From the NCBI RefSeq assembly GCF_004005945.1, contig NZ_SACS01000004.1, forward strand, positions 207,474 to 271,473: a stretch of 64,000 nucleotides of DNA, given 5' to 3'. The DNA comes from Rheinheimera riviphila (GTDB lineage Bacteria; Pseudomonadota; Gammaproteobacteria; Enterobacterales; Alteromonadaceae). Both the position numbers and the translations under genes were made by a program. This document shows, in pieces, positions 27,413-35,466 of this stretch. The notes under the pieces were generated by a model. That model was not told where the DNA came from, did not search any database, and saw only the letters and a program-made list of their open reading frames with translations. Numbering within the stretch: position 1 is the first letter of the stretch; every line of letters begins with the position of its first letter.

Positions 27413-27739
27413 ATGGATGCGTTTTATCCCTACATCACCAGAACCAATACCCAACCGGTGGACACACCGGTGCGGCTGATTTTGCCGGTGGCGAAATATC
27501 AGCGGATCCATGCAGAAACCGGCAATGAGAAAAAATTCCGCGTTGGTTGGCAAGAACCAAAACAACGACAGCAACAAGCAGCCGCAGAGCAGCAATTTTC
27601 AGATCAGCAGCATGCAGGACAGCAGGCTGAACCCGCAAGCATCGAACAACAACTGCATTTAATTCCAACCAGTCACACGGTAACACCGGACGCAGAGGCG
27701 CATGTCGATGCGGATGGGCATCTGGATATTTATGTGTAA
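27413..27739 (+). CDS. Hypothetical protein, glutamine-rich centre
   Basis: A 108-residue protein that I do not recognise. AAGG lies 9 nt before the ATG. The N-terminus reads MDAFYPYITRTNTQPVD with a following PVRLILPVAKYQRI. Residues about 45-75 are rich in Gln and Ala (QRQQQAAAEQQF), and the C-terminus is acidic (DAEAHVDADGHLDIYV). There is no signal peptide or membrane segment. It stands alone between the his promoter and yoaA. It could be a small regulatory or structural protein; coding is plausible but not certain. Confidence 0.5.
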   Translation: MDAFYPYITRTNTQPVDTPVRLILPVAKYQRIHAETGNEKKFRVGWQEPKQRQQQAAAEQQFSDQQHAGQQAEPASIEQQLHLIPTSHTVTPDAEAHVDADGHLDIYV

Positions 27740-27856
27740 GTGCAGCAATTAAACCAGTCACCACTTGTATTAAAACCGCAGAGCGTTTGCAGCATCCAGC
27801 TAGCGCCGTCATAATAGTCCCCTGATTTTTAAAAGCTGCCGCCAAGGCTAACGTCC

Positions 27857-27964
27857 ATGTTTTCTGTATTCATCCTGTTGTTGATGGCCATTTGTGGAGT
27901 AGCGCTGCGCACGCAGGTGTCGCTGCCAAAAAGTGTTACCCGGAGTGCATTGCATGCATGCTGA
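27857..27964 (+). CDS. Possible 35-residue small hydrophobic protein overlapping the yoaA start
   Basis: A short frame: MFSVFILLLMAICGVALRTQ continuing to SALHAC. Residues 2-17 are one hydrophobic segment followed by basic residues. AAGG lies about 9 nt before its ATG. Its TGA (27962-27964) overlaps the start of yoaA in ATGCATGCTGA, an arrangement that allows translational coupling. It may instead be a chance frame in the yoaA leader. Confidence 0.25.
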   Translation: MFSVFILLLMAICGVALRTQVSLPKSVTRSALHAC

Positions 27965-29903
27965 AATCAGTGCCGTTTTTGCTGACGATGGCAGGCTCGC
28001 GAAAAACATCGACGGTTTTAAAGCCCGGGACGCGCAGCTACAAATGGCACAAGCGGTGGCCGACAGCATTCGCGATGGTTCAGCGCTGGTGGTTGAAGCA
28101 GGTACCGGCACTGGCAAAACCTACGCCTATCTGGTGCCTGCGTTATTGGCCGGTAAAAAAGTCATTCTATCGACCGGTACCAAAAACCTGCAGGAACAAC
28201 TGTTTTTTCGTGACTTACCCAAGGTGTTAAAGGCGCTGGCGTTACCGCTACAAACCGCGCTCCTCAAAGGCCGCGCCAACTATTTATGTTTGTTCCGGCT
28301 GACGCAGCATTACCAACATGTGCCGGTGCAGGATCCGCTATTGATCCAGGATTTATCGCTGATTAAAAAGTGGTCCAGTGAAACCCACAGCGGTGATATT
28401 GGCGAGCTAACCTACATCGCTGAAGATTCCAAAGCTTTGCCTTATGTCACCAGCACCTCGGACAATTGCCTGGGCAAAGATTGCCCGGATTTTGAAGACT
28501 GTTATTTACTCAAAGCCCGCAAAAAGGCGATGAATGCCGATTTGGTGGTGGTGAATCATCATTTGTTTTTTGCCGATATGGCGCTCAAAGACACCGGTTT
28601 TGGCGAATTGCTGCCGAATATGGATGTGGTGATTTTTGACGAAGCGCATCAGATTCCGGATATCGCCAGCGAATATTTTGGCGAATCGGTGTCGTCGAAA
28701 TTATTGTTGGATCTATGCCGTGATATCGAGATGGCCTGTAAAACTGAATTACGCGATCATCCACAGCTGGCAAAAACTGCTGATAAATTAGCCTCTTTAG
28801 TAAAAGATTGGCGGCTGTTATTGCCAGGCGATCCGCAAAAAGGCAACTGGCGCGACTGTTATCAGCGCCCGGAGATGCAAATCGCGATGACCCGCATCGG
28901 CGATGCGATGTCGATGGTGTATCAGGTGCTGAAAACCAGTTTAGGCCGATCGGATCAAGTCGACAGTTGTTATGAGCGGCTCGCCACTGCCCGCGCCCGG
29001 CTGGATAAACTGCTGGACGTGCATCGCACCGGCGTGAGTTTCTGGTATGAAACCACCCCCCGAACCATCAGCGTGCATTACACGCCACTGAGCATCGCCG
29101 ACAAGTTTAATGACCTGGTGTTTAATGAGGAGGAAGTTGGCAAAAAACGCAGCTGGATATTCACTTCGGCCACCTTGTCGGTTGATGAAGGATTTGCCCA
29201 TTTTACCGAGCAAATGGGGCTGCAAAACGCCCGCACCATGCTGCTGGATAGTCCGTTTGATTATCCAAATCAGGCGATGTTACTGGTGCCGCGCTATTTG
29301 CCGGAACCGACCGATCCGAAAATTAATCAGGCACTGTTGGAATTGGCAGTGAAGCTGATCACCGCCAATAACGGCCGTTGTTTTTTCTTGTTTACCAGCC
29401 ATCGGATGTTGCAGTGGATGGCGAAAGAATTGCCGCTACGCATTGGCTTGCCGATTTTAGTGCAGGGTAGTACCAGTAAACGGATTTTACTGGAACAGTT
29501 TGTTGAATTGGAACATACGGTGTTACTCGGCACCGGCAGCTTCTGGGAAGGGGTGGATGTGCGTGGTGATGCGCTCAGCTGCGTCATTATCGACAAACTG
29601 CCGTTCGCCTCACCGGACGAGCCTTTGCTGCAAGCACGGAGCGAAGATGCCAGACTCAAAGGCAAAGATCCTTTTGCTGCGGTGCAATTGCCACAAGCGG
29701 TGATCACGTTAAAACAAGGCGTCGGCCGGTTGATCCGCGATGTGTCGGACCGCGGTGTGCTGGCGATTTGTGATAGCCGCTTAGTTACAAGGGCTTATGG
29801 CGAAGTTTTTATTAAATCGTTGCCACCGATGCGCCGGAGTCGCGATGTCGGGCAAGCGGTTGAATTTTTAAAACATATTCACTCAAGTGGAGATCAGAAT
29901 TGA
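27954..29903 (+). CDS. yoaA: DinG-family ATP-dependent DNA helicase YoaA
   Basis: About 649 residues from the ATG at 27954 (GGAG 8 nt upstream). It is an XPD/DinG-like superfamily 2 helicase: Walker A EAGTGTGKTYAY, DEAH box IFDEAHQIPDIAS, and C-terminal motifs SFWEGVDVRGD and QGVGRLIRD. The iron-sulfur cluster cysteines appear in SDNCLGKDCPDFEDC and one upstream (NYLC). E. coli YoaA unwinds DNA 5'-3' and works with the HolC clamp-loader subunit in repair of replication-blocking damage. It overlaps tsaB by 4 bp, the same neighbour as in E. coli. Confidence 0.95.
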   Translation: MHAEISAVFADDGRLAKNIDGFKARDAQLQMAQAVADSIRDGSALVVEAGTGTGKTYAYLVPALLAGKKVILSTGTKNLQEQLFFRDLPKVLKALALPLQTALLKGRANYLCLFRLTQHYQHVPVQDPLLIQDLSLIKKWSSETHSGDIGELTYIAEDSKALPYVTSTSDNCLGKDCPDFEDCYLLKARKKAMNADLVVVNHHLFFADMALKDTGFGELLPNMDVVIFDEAHQIPDIASEYFGESVSSKLLLDLCRDIEMACKTELRDHPQLAKTADKLASLVKDWRLLLPGDPQKGNWRDCYQRPEMQIAMTRIGDAMSMVYQVLKTSLGRSDQVDSCYERLATARARLDKLLDVHRTGVSFWYETTPRTISVHYTPLSIADKFNDLVFNEEEVGKKRSWIFTSATLSVDEGFAHFTEQMGLQNARTMLLDSPFDYPNQAMLLVPRYLPEPTDPKINQALLELAVKLITANNGRCFFLFTSHRMLQWMAKELPLRIGLPILVQGSTSKRILLEQFVELEHTVLLGTGSFWEGVDVRGDALSCVIIDKLPFASPDEPLLQARSEDARLKGKDPFAAVQLPQAVITLKQGVGRLIRDVSDRGVLAICDSRLVTRAYGEVFIKSLPPMRRSRDVGQAVEFLKHIHSSGDQN

Positions 29904-30601
29904 AATTACTGGCCATAGATACGTCAACTGAAGGTTGCTCTGTTGCACTTCAGTTGGGTACCGAGACGTTACATCTGGACGAAGTGTGTCCACAGCAGCA
30001 CAGCAAAAGAGTGCTGCCAATGGTGCAACAGCTGCTGACTGACAGCGGGTTGACGTTGCAACAGCTGGACGGCATCGTATTTGGTCGTGGCCCCGGTAGT
30101 TTTACCGGCGTGCGGATTGGCGTTGGTGTGACCCAGGGTTTGGCCTTTGGTGCTGATCTGCCGGTCTATGGCGTATCGACTTTAGCCGCGATGGCGCAGG
30201 CGGCGTATCGGCTGCACGGCGCTAAGCAAGTGATTGCCGCCATTGATGCGCGGATGGCGGAAATTTATCTGGGCTTTTTTGCGCTGGATGCAACCTTGTT
30301 GATGCAAGAAGTTGGCGCAGAAATCGCCATCAAACCCACAGCGTTAACTGCTTGCCCGTTATCCGGCGACAGTGTTGGCGTTGGCACCGGCTGGCAAACC
30401 TATCGGGAGCCGATGTTAGCCTGGACTGCGGCTTCGGGCACGGTGCAAATCAGCGAGCAGATTTTGTATCCATCAGCGCAAGATATGCTGGCACTGGCGA
30501 TTCCGGCTTTTAGCGCCGGTAAATTTGTCGCTGCTGAGCTTGCTGAACCTGTGTATGTGCGGGATGAAGTGACCTGGAAAAAACTGCCGGGTCGTGGCTA
30601 A
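29900..30601 (+). CDS. tsaB: tRNA threonylcarbamoyladenosine biosynthesis protein TsaB
   Basis: A 233-residue ASKHA-fold protein starting with LLAIDTSTEGCSVAL and containing GRGPGSFTGVRIGVG, the TsaB (YeaZ) signature. It forms a complex with TsaD and TsaE to make t6A at position 37 of ANN-decoding tRNAs. It is coupled to yoaA by a 4-bp overlap and followed by a terminator. Confidence 0.96.
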   Translation: MKLLAIDTSTEGCSVALQLGTETLHLDEVCPQQHSKRVLPMVQQLLTDSGLTLQQLDGIVFGRGPGSFTGVRIGVGVTQGLAFGADLPVYGVSTLAAMAQAAYRLHGAKQVIAAIDARMAEIYLGFFALDATLLMQEVGAEIAIKPTALTACPLSGDSVGVGTGWQTYREPMLAWTAASGTVQISEQILYPSAQDMLALAIPAFSAGKFVAAELAEPVYVRDEVTWKKLPGRG

Positions 30602-30635
30602 ACCGTCGTCGCAAAGTGCACCAAAAATGGGCGTG

Positions 30636-30658
30636 AGCGGCAATAAGTTGCCGCTTTT
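30636..30658 (+). terminator. tsaB: tsaB terminator
   Basis: Perfect 8-bp stem AGCGGCAA (30636-30643) / TTGCCGCT (30648-30655) with a 4-nt loop and TTT. A second hairpin, AAGCCTT/AAGGCTT (30670-30690), follows without a T-run. Confidence 0.65.
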
Positions 30659-30721
30659 AATGAGTCTGTAAGCCTTATCTGACAAGGCTTCTAGCAATTT
30701 ACGGAATTTTAGGCAGCAGGC

Positions 30722-30749
30722 TTGGCAAGAACATTTTTGCCGTTATAAT
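30722..30749 (+). promoter_or_regulatory. Strong sigma-70-type promoter
   Basis: -35 TTGGCA (30722-30727), 16-nt spacer, consensus -10 TATAAT (30744-30749). It drives the small gene at 30790. An in-frame ATG at 30748 overlaps the -10 and is therefore not a usable start. Confidence 0.75.
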
Positions 30750-30789
30750 GCCAAGAGTTGCGTTTATTTTCGCCGGAGTATTTGCGTTT

Positions 30790-31110
30790 ATGTCGGTTGC
30801 TGTCAGCCAGGATTTAGCCCGTAGTCAAAATGTCGCCGAAGTTTTTTCCGGTCGGCAGGCGCGTGCGATCCGGCCCAATACCAGCGCCACTGAAAAACCA
30901 CAGCTGCCGGAAATTCCTCAAGGCAGTGGCATTAAAAGTTCGGCCGCTGCGATGTCGCTGCTGGATGAATCTCAGAACAGCACAGCTTCGACCGGCTATG
31001 ACCAACCAGCTCCGCAATATCAAAAAGCGCTCGACGCTTATCAAAGTTTTGCCAGTCAGGAAAAACGAGAACAAATACAACAGTATTTCAGCGTTGATCT
31101 GTTTGCTTAA
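30790..31110 (+). CDS. Hypothetical protein of 106 residues
   Basis: I do not recognise it. The start is set at the ATG 30790 because the longer frame begins inside the promoter; GGAG lies 11 nt upstream. The product starts MSVAVSQDLARSQNVAEVFSG, has a proline/serine-rich middle (KPQLPEIPQGSG) and ends QQYFSVDLFA. It is hydrophilic with no signal peptide in this form, and is probably partly disordered. The consensus promoter suggests appreciable expression. No functional inference can be made. Confidence 0.6.
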   Translation: MSVAVSQDLARSQNVAEVFSGRQARAIRPNTSATEKPQLPEIPQGSGIKSSAAAMSLLDESQNSTASTGYDQPAPQYQKALDAYQSFASQEKREQIQQYFSVDLFA

Positions 31111-31213
31111 TCTATAAAGCCTCTCTTAAAACCACTAAATCCAGCAGTTTTTAATCCATCTAGCCAATTGCCACGTACGGTTCTGATATAGAAATTCCGG
31201 GAACTATTTTCTC

Positions 31214-31993
31214 ATGCAAAAATGTTGTTTGATTACCGGCGCCAGCTCGGGTCTTGGCCGGGCGCTGGCGTTGCAATATGCCGCCGCTGGCTGGCAGGTG
31301 TTGGCCATCGCCCGCAGTGGTGAACGATTGCAGCAACTTAGTCAGCAATCGCCCTGGATCCAATGTTTGCAATTGGACTTGTCCGACAGTGCTGCCGTGG
31401 CGGCTAGTGTGCCGCAGATTTCGCAGCTGTTACCGCGGCTGGATTTAGTGATCCTGAATGCCGGAACTTGTGAATATGTCGACGCCCCGGATTTTGAACT
31501 GGCGGCTTTTGATCGTACTTTTGCTGTCAATTTTTTCTCTGTGGTCGCGGCGGTGAAATATTGGCTGCCATTACTCGTCACTTCACAAAGGCCGCAACTG
31601 GCGGTTGTGAGCAGTCTTGCCTGGTTATTCCCTTTTACCAAAGCTCAGGCTTATGGTGCCAGCAAAGCGGCACTGAGTTATTTCACCGATAGTTTAAGGC
31701 TTGATATTGCTGACAAAGGTATTCAGGTCAGCCTGATTGAACCCGGTTTTGTCGATACGCCATTAACCCGAAAAAATGACTTTGCCATGCCATTTATGTT
31801 GCCGGTGGAGCACGCCGCTGCACGGGTGATGACTGCGATTGATGCCGGAAAATTACGATATCGCTTTCCGAAACGGCTGGCTTTCAGTCTGAGTTTACTG
31901 AATTTACTGCCTTATCATTTGCGGCAAAAAGTCGCGGCCGGGATGAAAAGCGACCAGAAAAACGCAGCCAAAGGCGATTTGAAAATTGACTAA
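31214..31993 (+). CDS. Short-chain dehydrogenase/reductase
   Basis: A 259-residue classical SDR. The dinucleotide motif is TGASSGLGRALAL. The catalytic Ser is in VVSSLAW and the Tyr-x3-Lys is in AYGASKAALSYF. NAG (LNAGTCEY) is present. It probably uses NADP(H). It overlaps the DUF2878 gene by 8 bp and sits 5' of a chalcone-isomerase-like gene. These three families co-occur in sigma-E/ChrR-linked lipid-modification clusters of other proteobacteria. The substrate is unknown. Confidence 0.88.
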   Translation: MQKCCLITGASSGLGRALALQYAAAGWQVLAIARSGERLQQLSQQSPWIQCLQLDLSDSAAVAASVPQISQLLPRLDLVILNAGTCEYVDAPDFELAAFDRTFAVNFFSVVAAVKYWLPLLVTSQRPQLAVVSSLAWLFPFTKAQAYGASKAALSYFTDSLRLDIADKGIQVSLIEPGFVDTPLTRKNDFAMPFMLPVEHAAARVMTAIDAGKLRYRFPKRLAFSLSLLNLLPYHLRQKVAAGMKSDQKNAAKGDLKID

Positions 31994-32516
31994 GCTACTG
32001 CAGTTTACCGGTTTTAAGTTGTGCTGGTTTGGACTCATTTTGATCCCGAACCTCGCCATCTGGCCTGCGCTGTTGTACTTGTTGTGCAGTCTTTGGCAGC
32101 TTGGTGCGAAAGCCCGGCTAGCAGTTGTCGGCATCAGCATCGCCGGTATCAGCATGGACACGCTGTTGCTGAAAAACGCGGTGTTTAGTTTTGTTGATAC
32201 TGGGTATCTATCGCCTTGGTTTACGTTGTGTTTGCCACTGTGGCTGCTGTTGTTGTGGGGCTGCTTTGCGCTGGTGTTAGTGCAAGTGCTGGCTGGGTGG
32301 CTACGGCATTGGTGGTTAGCCGCTTTGGTGGGGGCAGTGACCGGTCCGTTGGCTTATTGGGGCGGTGCTGCGCTGGGTGGGCAGCTGGTGTTTGCCGACA
32401 CCACCACATTTTTGCTGACATTGGCGCCTTGTTGGGCGCTGTTGTTAGCGTTGGCTGTGTATTGCAGGTTTTTATGGAGTGACGACGATGCGTCCAAAAC
32501 CTTATCTGTGCATTAA
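31986..32516 (+). CDS. DUF2878-family membrane protein
   Basis: About 176 residues, likely from a TTG start inside the end of the SDR gene. It is almost entirely hydrophobic, with five or six membrane segments. The pattern SIAGISMDTLLLKNAVFSF matches DUF2878. Its function is unknown. The overlaps with the genes on both sides indicate one transcript with the SDR and the chalcone-isomerase-like protein. Confidence 0.75.
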   Translation: MTKLLQFTGFKLCWFGLILIPNLAIWPALLYLLCSLWQLGAKARLAVVGISIAGISMDTLLLKNAVFSFVDTGYLSPWFTLCLPLWLLLLWGCFALVLVQVLAGWLRHWWLAALVGAVTGPLAYWGGAALGGQLVFADTTTFLLTLAPCWALLLALAVYCRFLWSDDDASKTLSVH

Positions 32517-33102
32517 AGAGTATCTGCGCCGTACACCTTATGCTACAAAGCTGTGCTCGCCCCTGCTGGCGCTGCTGGTCGCTGGTTACTTTAGTTTGCA
32601 TGTTGGCTTGGTGTCGGCCATGCGGCAACCGGAAACTAAGGCTGTTGCAGTCGCCAGCTTTGAGCAATATCTGACGGTGGGCGAAGGTAAATACAGCTAC
32701 TGGCTCTGGGATCTTTATCAGGCCAGGCTTGCCACACCTAGCGGCAAATTTGTCGATTATCAACAAAGTGTGCCTTTGTTATTGGAACTGCGTTATCTGC
32801 GTGATATCACCAAAACTGAGTTTGTTGATGCAACCGTTGATCAGTGGGGTATTCAAGCGGGGGCAGTACAAAAGCAACACAAATTGTGGGCAGGTGAGTT
32901 GACGACCTTATGGCGCGATGTAAAAAAAGGCGACATGCTCAGTGCCGAATTGCACGCTGATGGCCTCATTAGCTTTTATTTTAATCAGCAGCTGTTGGGG
33001 AAAACCAAGGATCCAAACCTGGGCCCGGCCTTTTTTGACATCTGGTTGTCAGAGAAGACCACGGCGCCTGAACTACGCCAGTTATTGTTGAAATTACCCT
33101 AA
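32488..33102 (+). CDS. Chalcone isomerase-like protein
   Basis: 204 residues from the ATG at 32488 (GGAG 8 nt upstream). A signal or anchor segment spans about residues 24-42, followed by a chalcone-isomerase-like fold: VPLLLELRYLRDI, the DVKKGDMLSAELHADG segment and a C-terminal FFDIWLSEKT. Bacterial members are not true flavonoid enzymes; most are periplasmic proteins that may bind fatty acids. It is the third gene of the trio with the SDR and DUF2878 genes. Confidence 0.78.
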   Translation: MRPKPYLCIKEYLRRTPYATKLCSPLLALLVAGYFSLHVGLVSAMRQPETKAVAVASFEQYLTVGEGKYSYWLWDLYQARLATPSGKFVDYQQSVPLLLELRYLRDITKTEFVDATVDQWGIQAGAVQKQHKLWAGELTTLWRDVKKGDMLSAELHADGLISFYFNQQLLGKTKDPNLGPAFFDIWLSEKTTAPELRQLLLKLP

Positions 33103-33121
33103 CTTTACTCGCATTCTTGAA

Positions 33122-33158
33122 ACAAAAAACGGCAGTTGCGGGATGGCATACTGCCGTT
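33122..33158 (-). terminator. Terminator of the alkaline phosphatase gene
   Basis: Perfect 9-bp stem AACGGCAGT (33128-33136) / ACTGCCGTT (33150-33158), followed on the minus strand by TTTTTTG. It lies 40 nt after the phosphatase stop and between two convergent genes, so it probably also limits read-through from the plus strand. Confidence 0.7.
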
Positions 33159-33198
33159 GATAAACAGGTCTAGCGGCGTTGACCGCATTACAGCCAGA

Positions 33199-34560
33199 TT
33201 ATTTTGCTTCGATAAAACCAATTAACTTGGCAGCAATATCGGTATTGTCCTGAAAGCCGGCAAAATCAACCCGTTGTTTACCCCAGGCCAGTACCGGCAC
33301 GTCAATCGCGGTGTGGGCACCACTGGTCCAGCCGGTTTTGGAATAATGGTTGATCTGCTTTTTAACGGCAGCACTCAGTGTATCCAGTGCTTGTTCCTGA
33401 GTTTTCGGTAAGTCTTCCAGATCGGCCGGCAGTTTCGCTCCAAGTACTTTTTTGGCTTGTTGTAGCGCCAGCGTGAGCTCGGCAAATTCTGCTGTAGTGA
33501 GCTGAATACCGGTCAAAGTTGCCCATAACTTCGGCACTTCGTTGGCGGAGCTTTCAAGCAACAAGCGGCTGATTTGTGGCGCAGTATGCTTGACGCCTTT
33601 AATCACAGCGGTATTCCAGGCATAAACGCCATCGGATCCTAAGGATAAACCACCGGTTTCATGATCCGCGGTGATCACCAACATCGTATCCGGATGACTA
33701 TCGACGTATGCCTTGGCGACGCGGATCGCTTTGGCAAAATCATCCATTTCCGCCATGGCGCAAGCGATATCATTGGCGTGACCACACCAGTCAATCTGGC
33801 TGCCTTCAACCATCAATACAAAGCCTTTTTCAGACGGCGTCAGCAGTTGCAAGGCTTTTTCGGTCATGGTTTGCAGCGGGTTCGCGACTGAATTATCCAA
33901 TGAACTCGGCAAGCCAACCGGTGCCAATAACGCCAGCGCCGGCAGTTTGGATAGTTTGGTTAAATCCTGCCAGTTGTCGGCATAACTAAAACCAGCTTGT
34001 TTAAATTCGGCCACCAGATTGCGGTCGTCGCGGATAAAATACTTGGTGCCACCCCCAAACATCAGATCTGCCACAAATTTACCTGCGACTTTGCTGTCGA
34101 CAAAATCGTTGGCAATCTCGTTGTAGTTTTTGCGATGTTCGTTGTGCGCCATAAAGCTGGCCGGGGTCGCGTGGTTAATTTGCGACGTGGCCACAATGCC
34201 GGTGTGCATGCCTTTGGCTTTGGCTATTTCCAACATGGTGGTCAGCGGTTGATGCTGATGATTGACCGAAATCGCGCCGTTGTAGCTTTTGATACGGGTC
34301 GCCAGCGCCGTGGCACCAGCTGCCGAGTCGGTGACAATGGTATCGTCATCCGGATAGGTGCTGGCTACGCCAACCCATAACTCATCATAAATGGTGGATT
34401 CAACAGCTTTGGTTGCCGGATTGTCCTGATAATAACGATAAGCCGACAAATACGCCGGGCCCATGCCATCACCAATCATATAAATAATGTTTTTTGGCGC
34501 AGCTTCAGCCAATTGCGGCAACATGGCGGCAAACAAAGTTGAAAAGACAATTTTTTTCAT
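33199..34560 (-). CDS. Alkaline phosphatase (PhoA-type superfamily)
   Basis: A 453-residue exported phosphatase. The start is the ATG at 34560, giving a signal peptide MKKIVFSTLFAAMLPQLAEA; the frame extends upstream to 34830 but that part is not coding-like. IIYMIGDGMGPAY holds the first metal Asp. TDSAAGATALATR contains the serine nucleophile. LMVEGSQIDWCGHAND, VITADHETGGLSLG and WTSGAHTAIDVPVLAWG supply the other metal ligands. It hydrolyses phosphomonoesters in the periplasm. No Pho box was seen upstream. Confidence 0.93.
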   Translation of the reverse strand: MKKIVFSTLFAAMLPQLAEAAPKNIIYMIGDGMGPAYLSAYRYYQDNPATKAVESTIYDELWVGVASTYPDDDTIVTDSAAGATALATRIKSYNGAISVNHQHQPLTTMLEIAKAKGMHTGIVATSQINHATPASFMAHNEHRKNYNEIANDFVDSKVAGKFVADLMFGGGTKYFIRDDRNLVAEFKQAGFSYADNWQDLTKLSKLPALALLAPVGLPSSLDNSVANPLQTMTEKALQLLTPSEKGFVLMVEGSQIDWCGHANDIACAMAEMDDFAKAIRVAKAYVDSHPDTMLVITADHETGGLSLGSDGVYAWNTAVIKGVKHTAPQISRLLLESSANEVPKLWATLTGIQLTTAEFAELTLALQQAKKVLGAKLPADLEDLPKTQEQALDTLSAAVKKQINHYSKTGWTSGAHTAIDVPVLAWGKQRVDFAGFQDNTDIAAKLIGFIEAK

Positions 34561-34866
34561 AGGGTTGTGTTGTCCTTGGCTATACCAGCGGTGTGCAGCG
34601 TGCGGTGCAGACGGTAGAAGATTCGAATGAGGATCTGATTTTAAAGCCATTATTCTAAATGTACAGGGAGTTCGATCAACGCCAGTGTAGCCGCGATAAA
34701 TGACGGTTTCGTGATTTGCGCGAAATGCGACGTTGTAAGCTTGCGAAGTGCCGAAGTGTCGCTTATTGTGGAACGCACAGGGAGTAAGCTGCAAGGTCAC
34801 CGGAACTTTTTCGGCAGTTGCAGACTCCAATAACAGCCTTCTTCAGTTATGCAGGAAAAAAGTTGT
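34561..34866. promoter_or_regulatory. Intergenic region between alkaline phosphatase and Slp genes
   Basis: Divergent promoter region. On the minus strand a candidate is -35 TTGATC (34674-34679), a 16-nt spacer and -10 TAGAAT (34652-34657), giving a leader of about 85 nt. No copy of the PhoB repeat (CTGTCAT-like) was recognised. Nothing clear is seen for the plus-strand promoter. Confidence 0.35.
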
Positions 34867-35466
34867 ATGAGATGGTTACCTTTCGCTCTGGTCAGCGTGC
34901 TATTGATTAGCGGCTGTGCCACTTACCCGGATGCTGTTAAAGTCGCAGACGGAACCCCACTTGTCAGTTATCAATCCGCCACTCAGGGCAAAGTTCAACA
35001 AGGAACTGCACGTTGGAGTGGTGTCATCGCCAAAGTCGAAAATAATGCCAGTAATACCCGACTGGAAGTGGTTTACTTCCCTGGGAACGAGTCTGGTCGG
35101 CCAAAAATAAGCGATCAGACCGAAGGCCGTTTTGTGGCTTACATCAATGGCTTTGTTGATCCGATGGTGTATCAGCAAGGTAAATCCGTGACCGTACTGG
35201 GTCAGTTAGCGCAACCAGAAGCGGGAATGGTGGATAAGTTTCAGTATCTTTATCCCGTGATCCAACAGGCCGTGGTTTATTTATGGCCGAAGCAGCCGGA
35301 TACCAGAGTCGACATTGTTGACCCATGGCCGCTGTGGCGTACACCTTATCCGTATTGGGGCTATGGCCCGGCAATCCGGATCAGAACAACAACTCCAATA
35401 GGTGAAAAACCAGCACAAGGCCCGCTTCATGTTGAACAAGCTACACAAGGTACACAACAGCGTTAA
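34867..35466 (+). CDS. Slp-family outer-membrane lipoprotein (YeaY-like)
   Basis: 199 residues from the ATG at 34867 (AGGA 10 nt upstream). The lipoprotein signal ends LLISGC. The Slp signature is visible: ARWSGVIAKVENNASNTRLEVVYFP, then RFVAYINGFVDPMVY and GKSVTVLGQL. In E. coli, Slp/YeaY lipoproteins are starvation- or stress-induced, and yeaY lies next to tsaB-yoaA; here it is about 4 kb away. The C-terminal tail after PYPYWGYGP is low-complexity and overlaps the next gene. Confidence 0.9.
   Translation: MRWLPFALVSVLLISGCATYPDAVKVADGTPLVSYQSATQGKVQQGTARWSGVIAKVENNASNTRLEVVYFPGNESGRPKISDQTEGRFVAYINGFVDPMVYQQGKSVTVLGQLAQPEAGMVDKFQYLYPVIQQAVVYLWPKQPDTRVDIVDPWPLWRTPYPYWGYGPAIRIRTTTPIGEKPAQGPLHVEQATQGTQQR

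Noticed and set aside
34561..34866. Pho box before the alkaline phosphatase gene
   Set aside because: No pair of CTGTCAT-like repeats at 11-nt spacing could be found.
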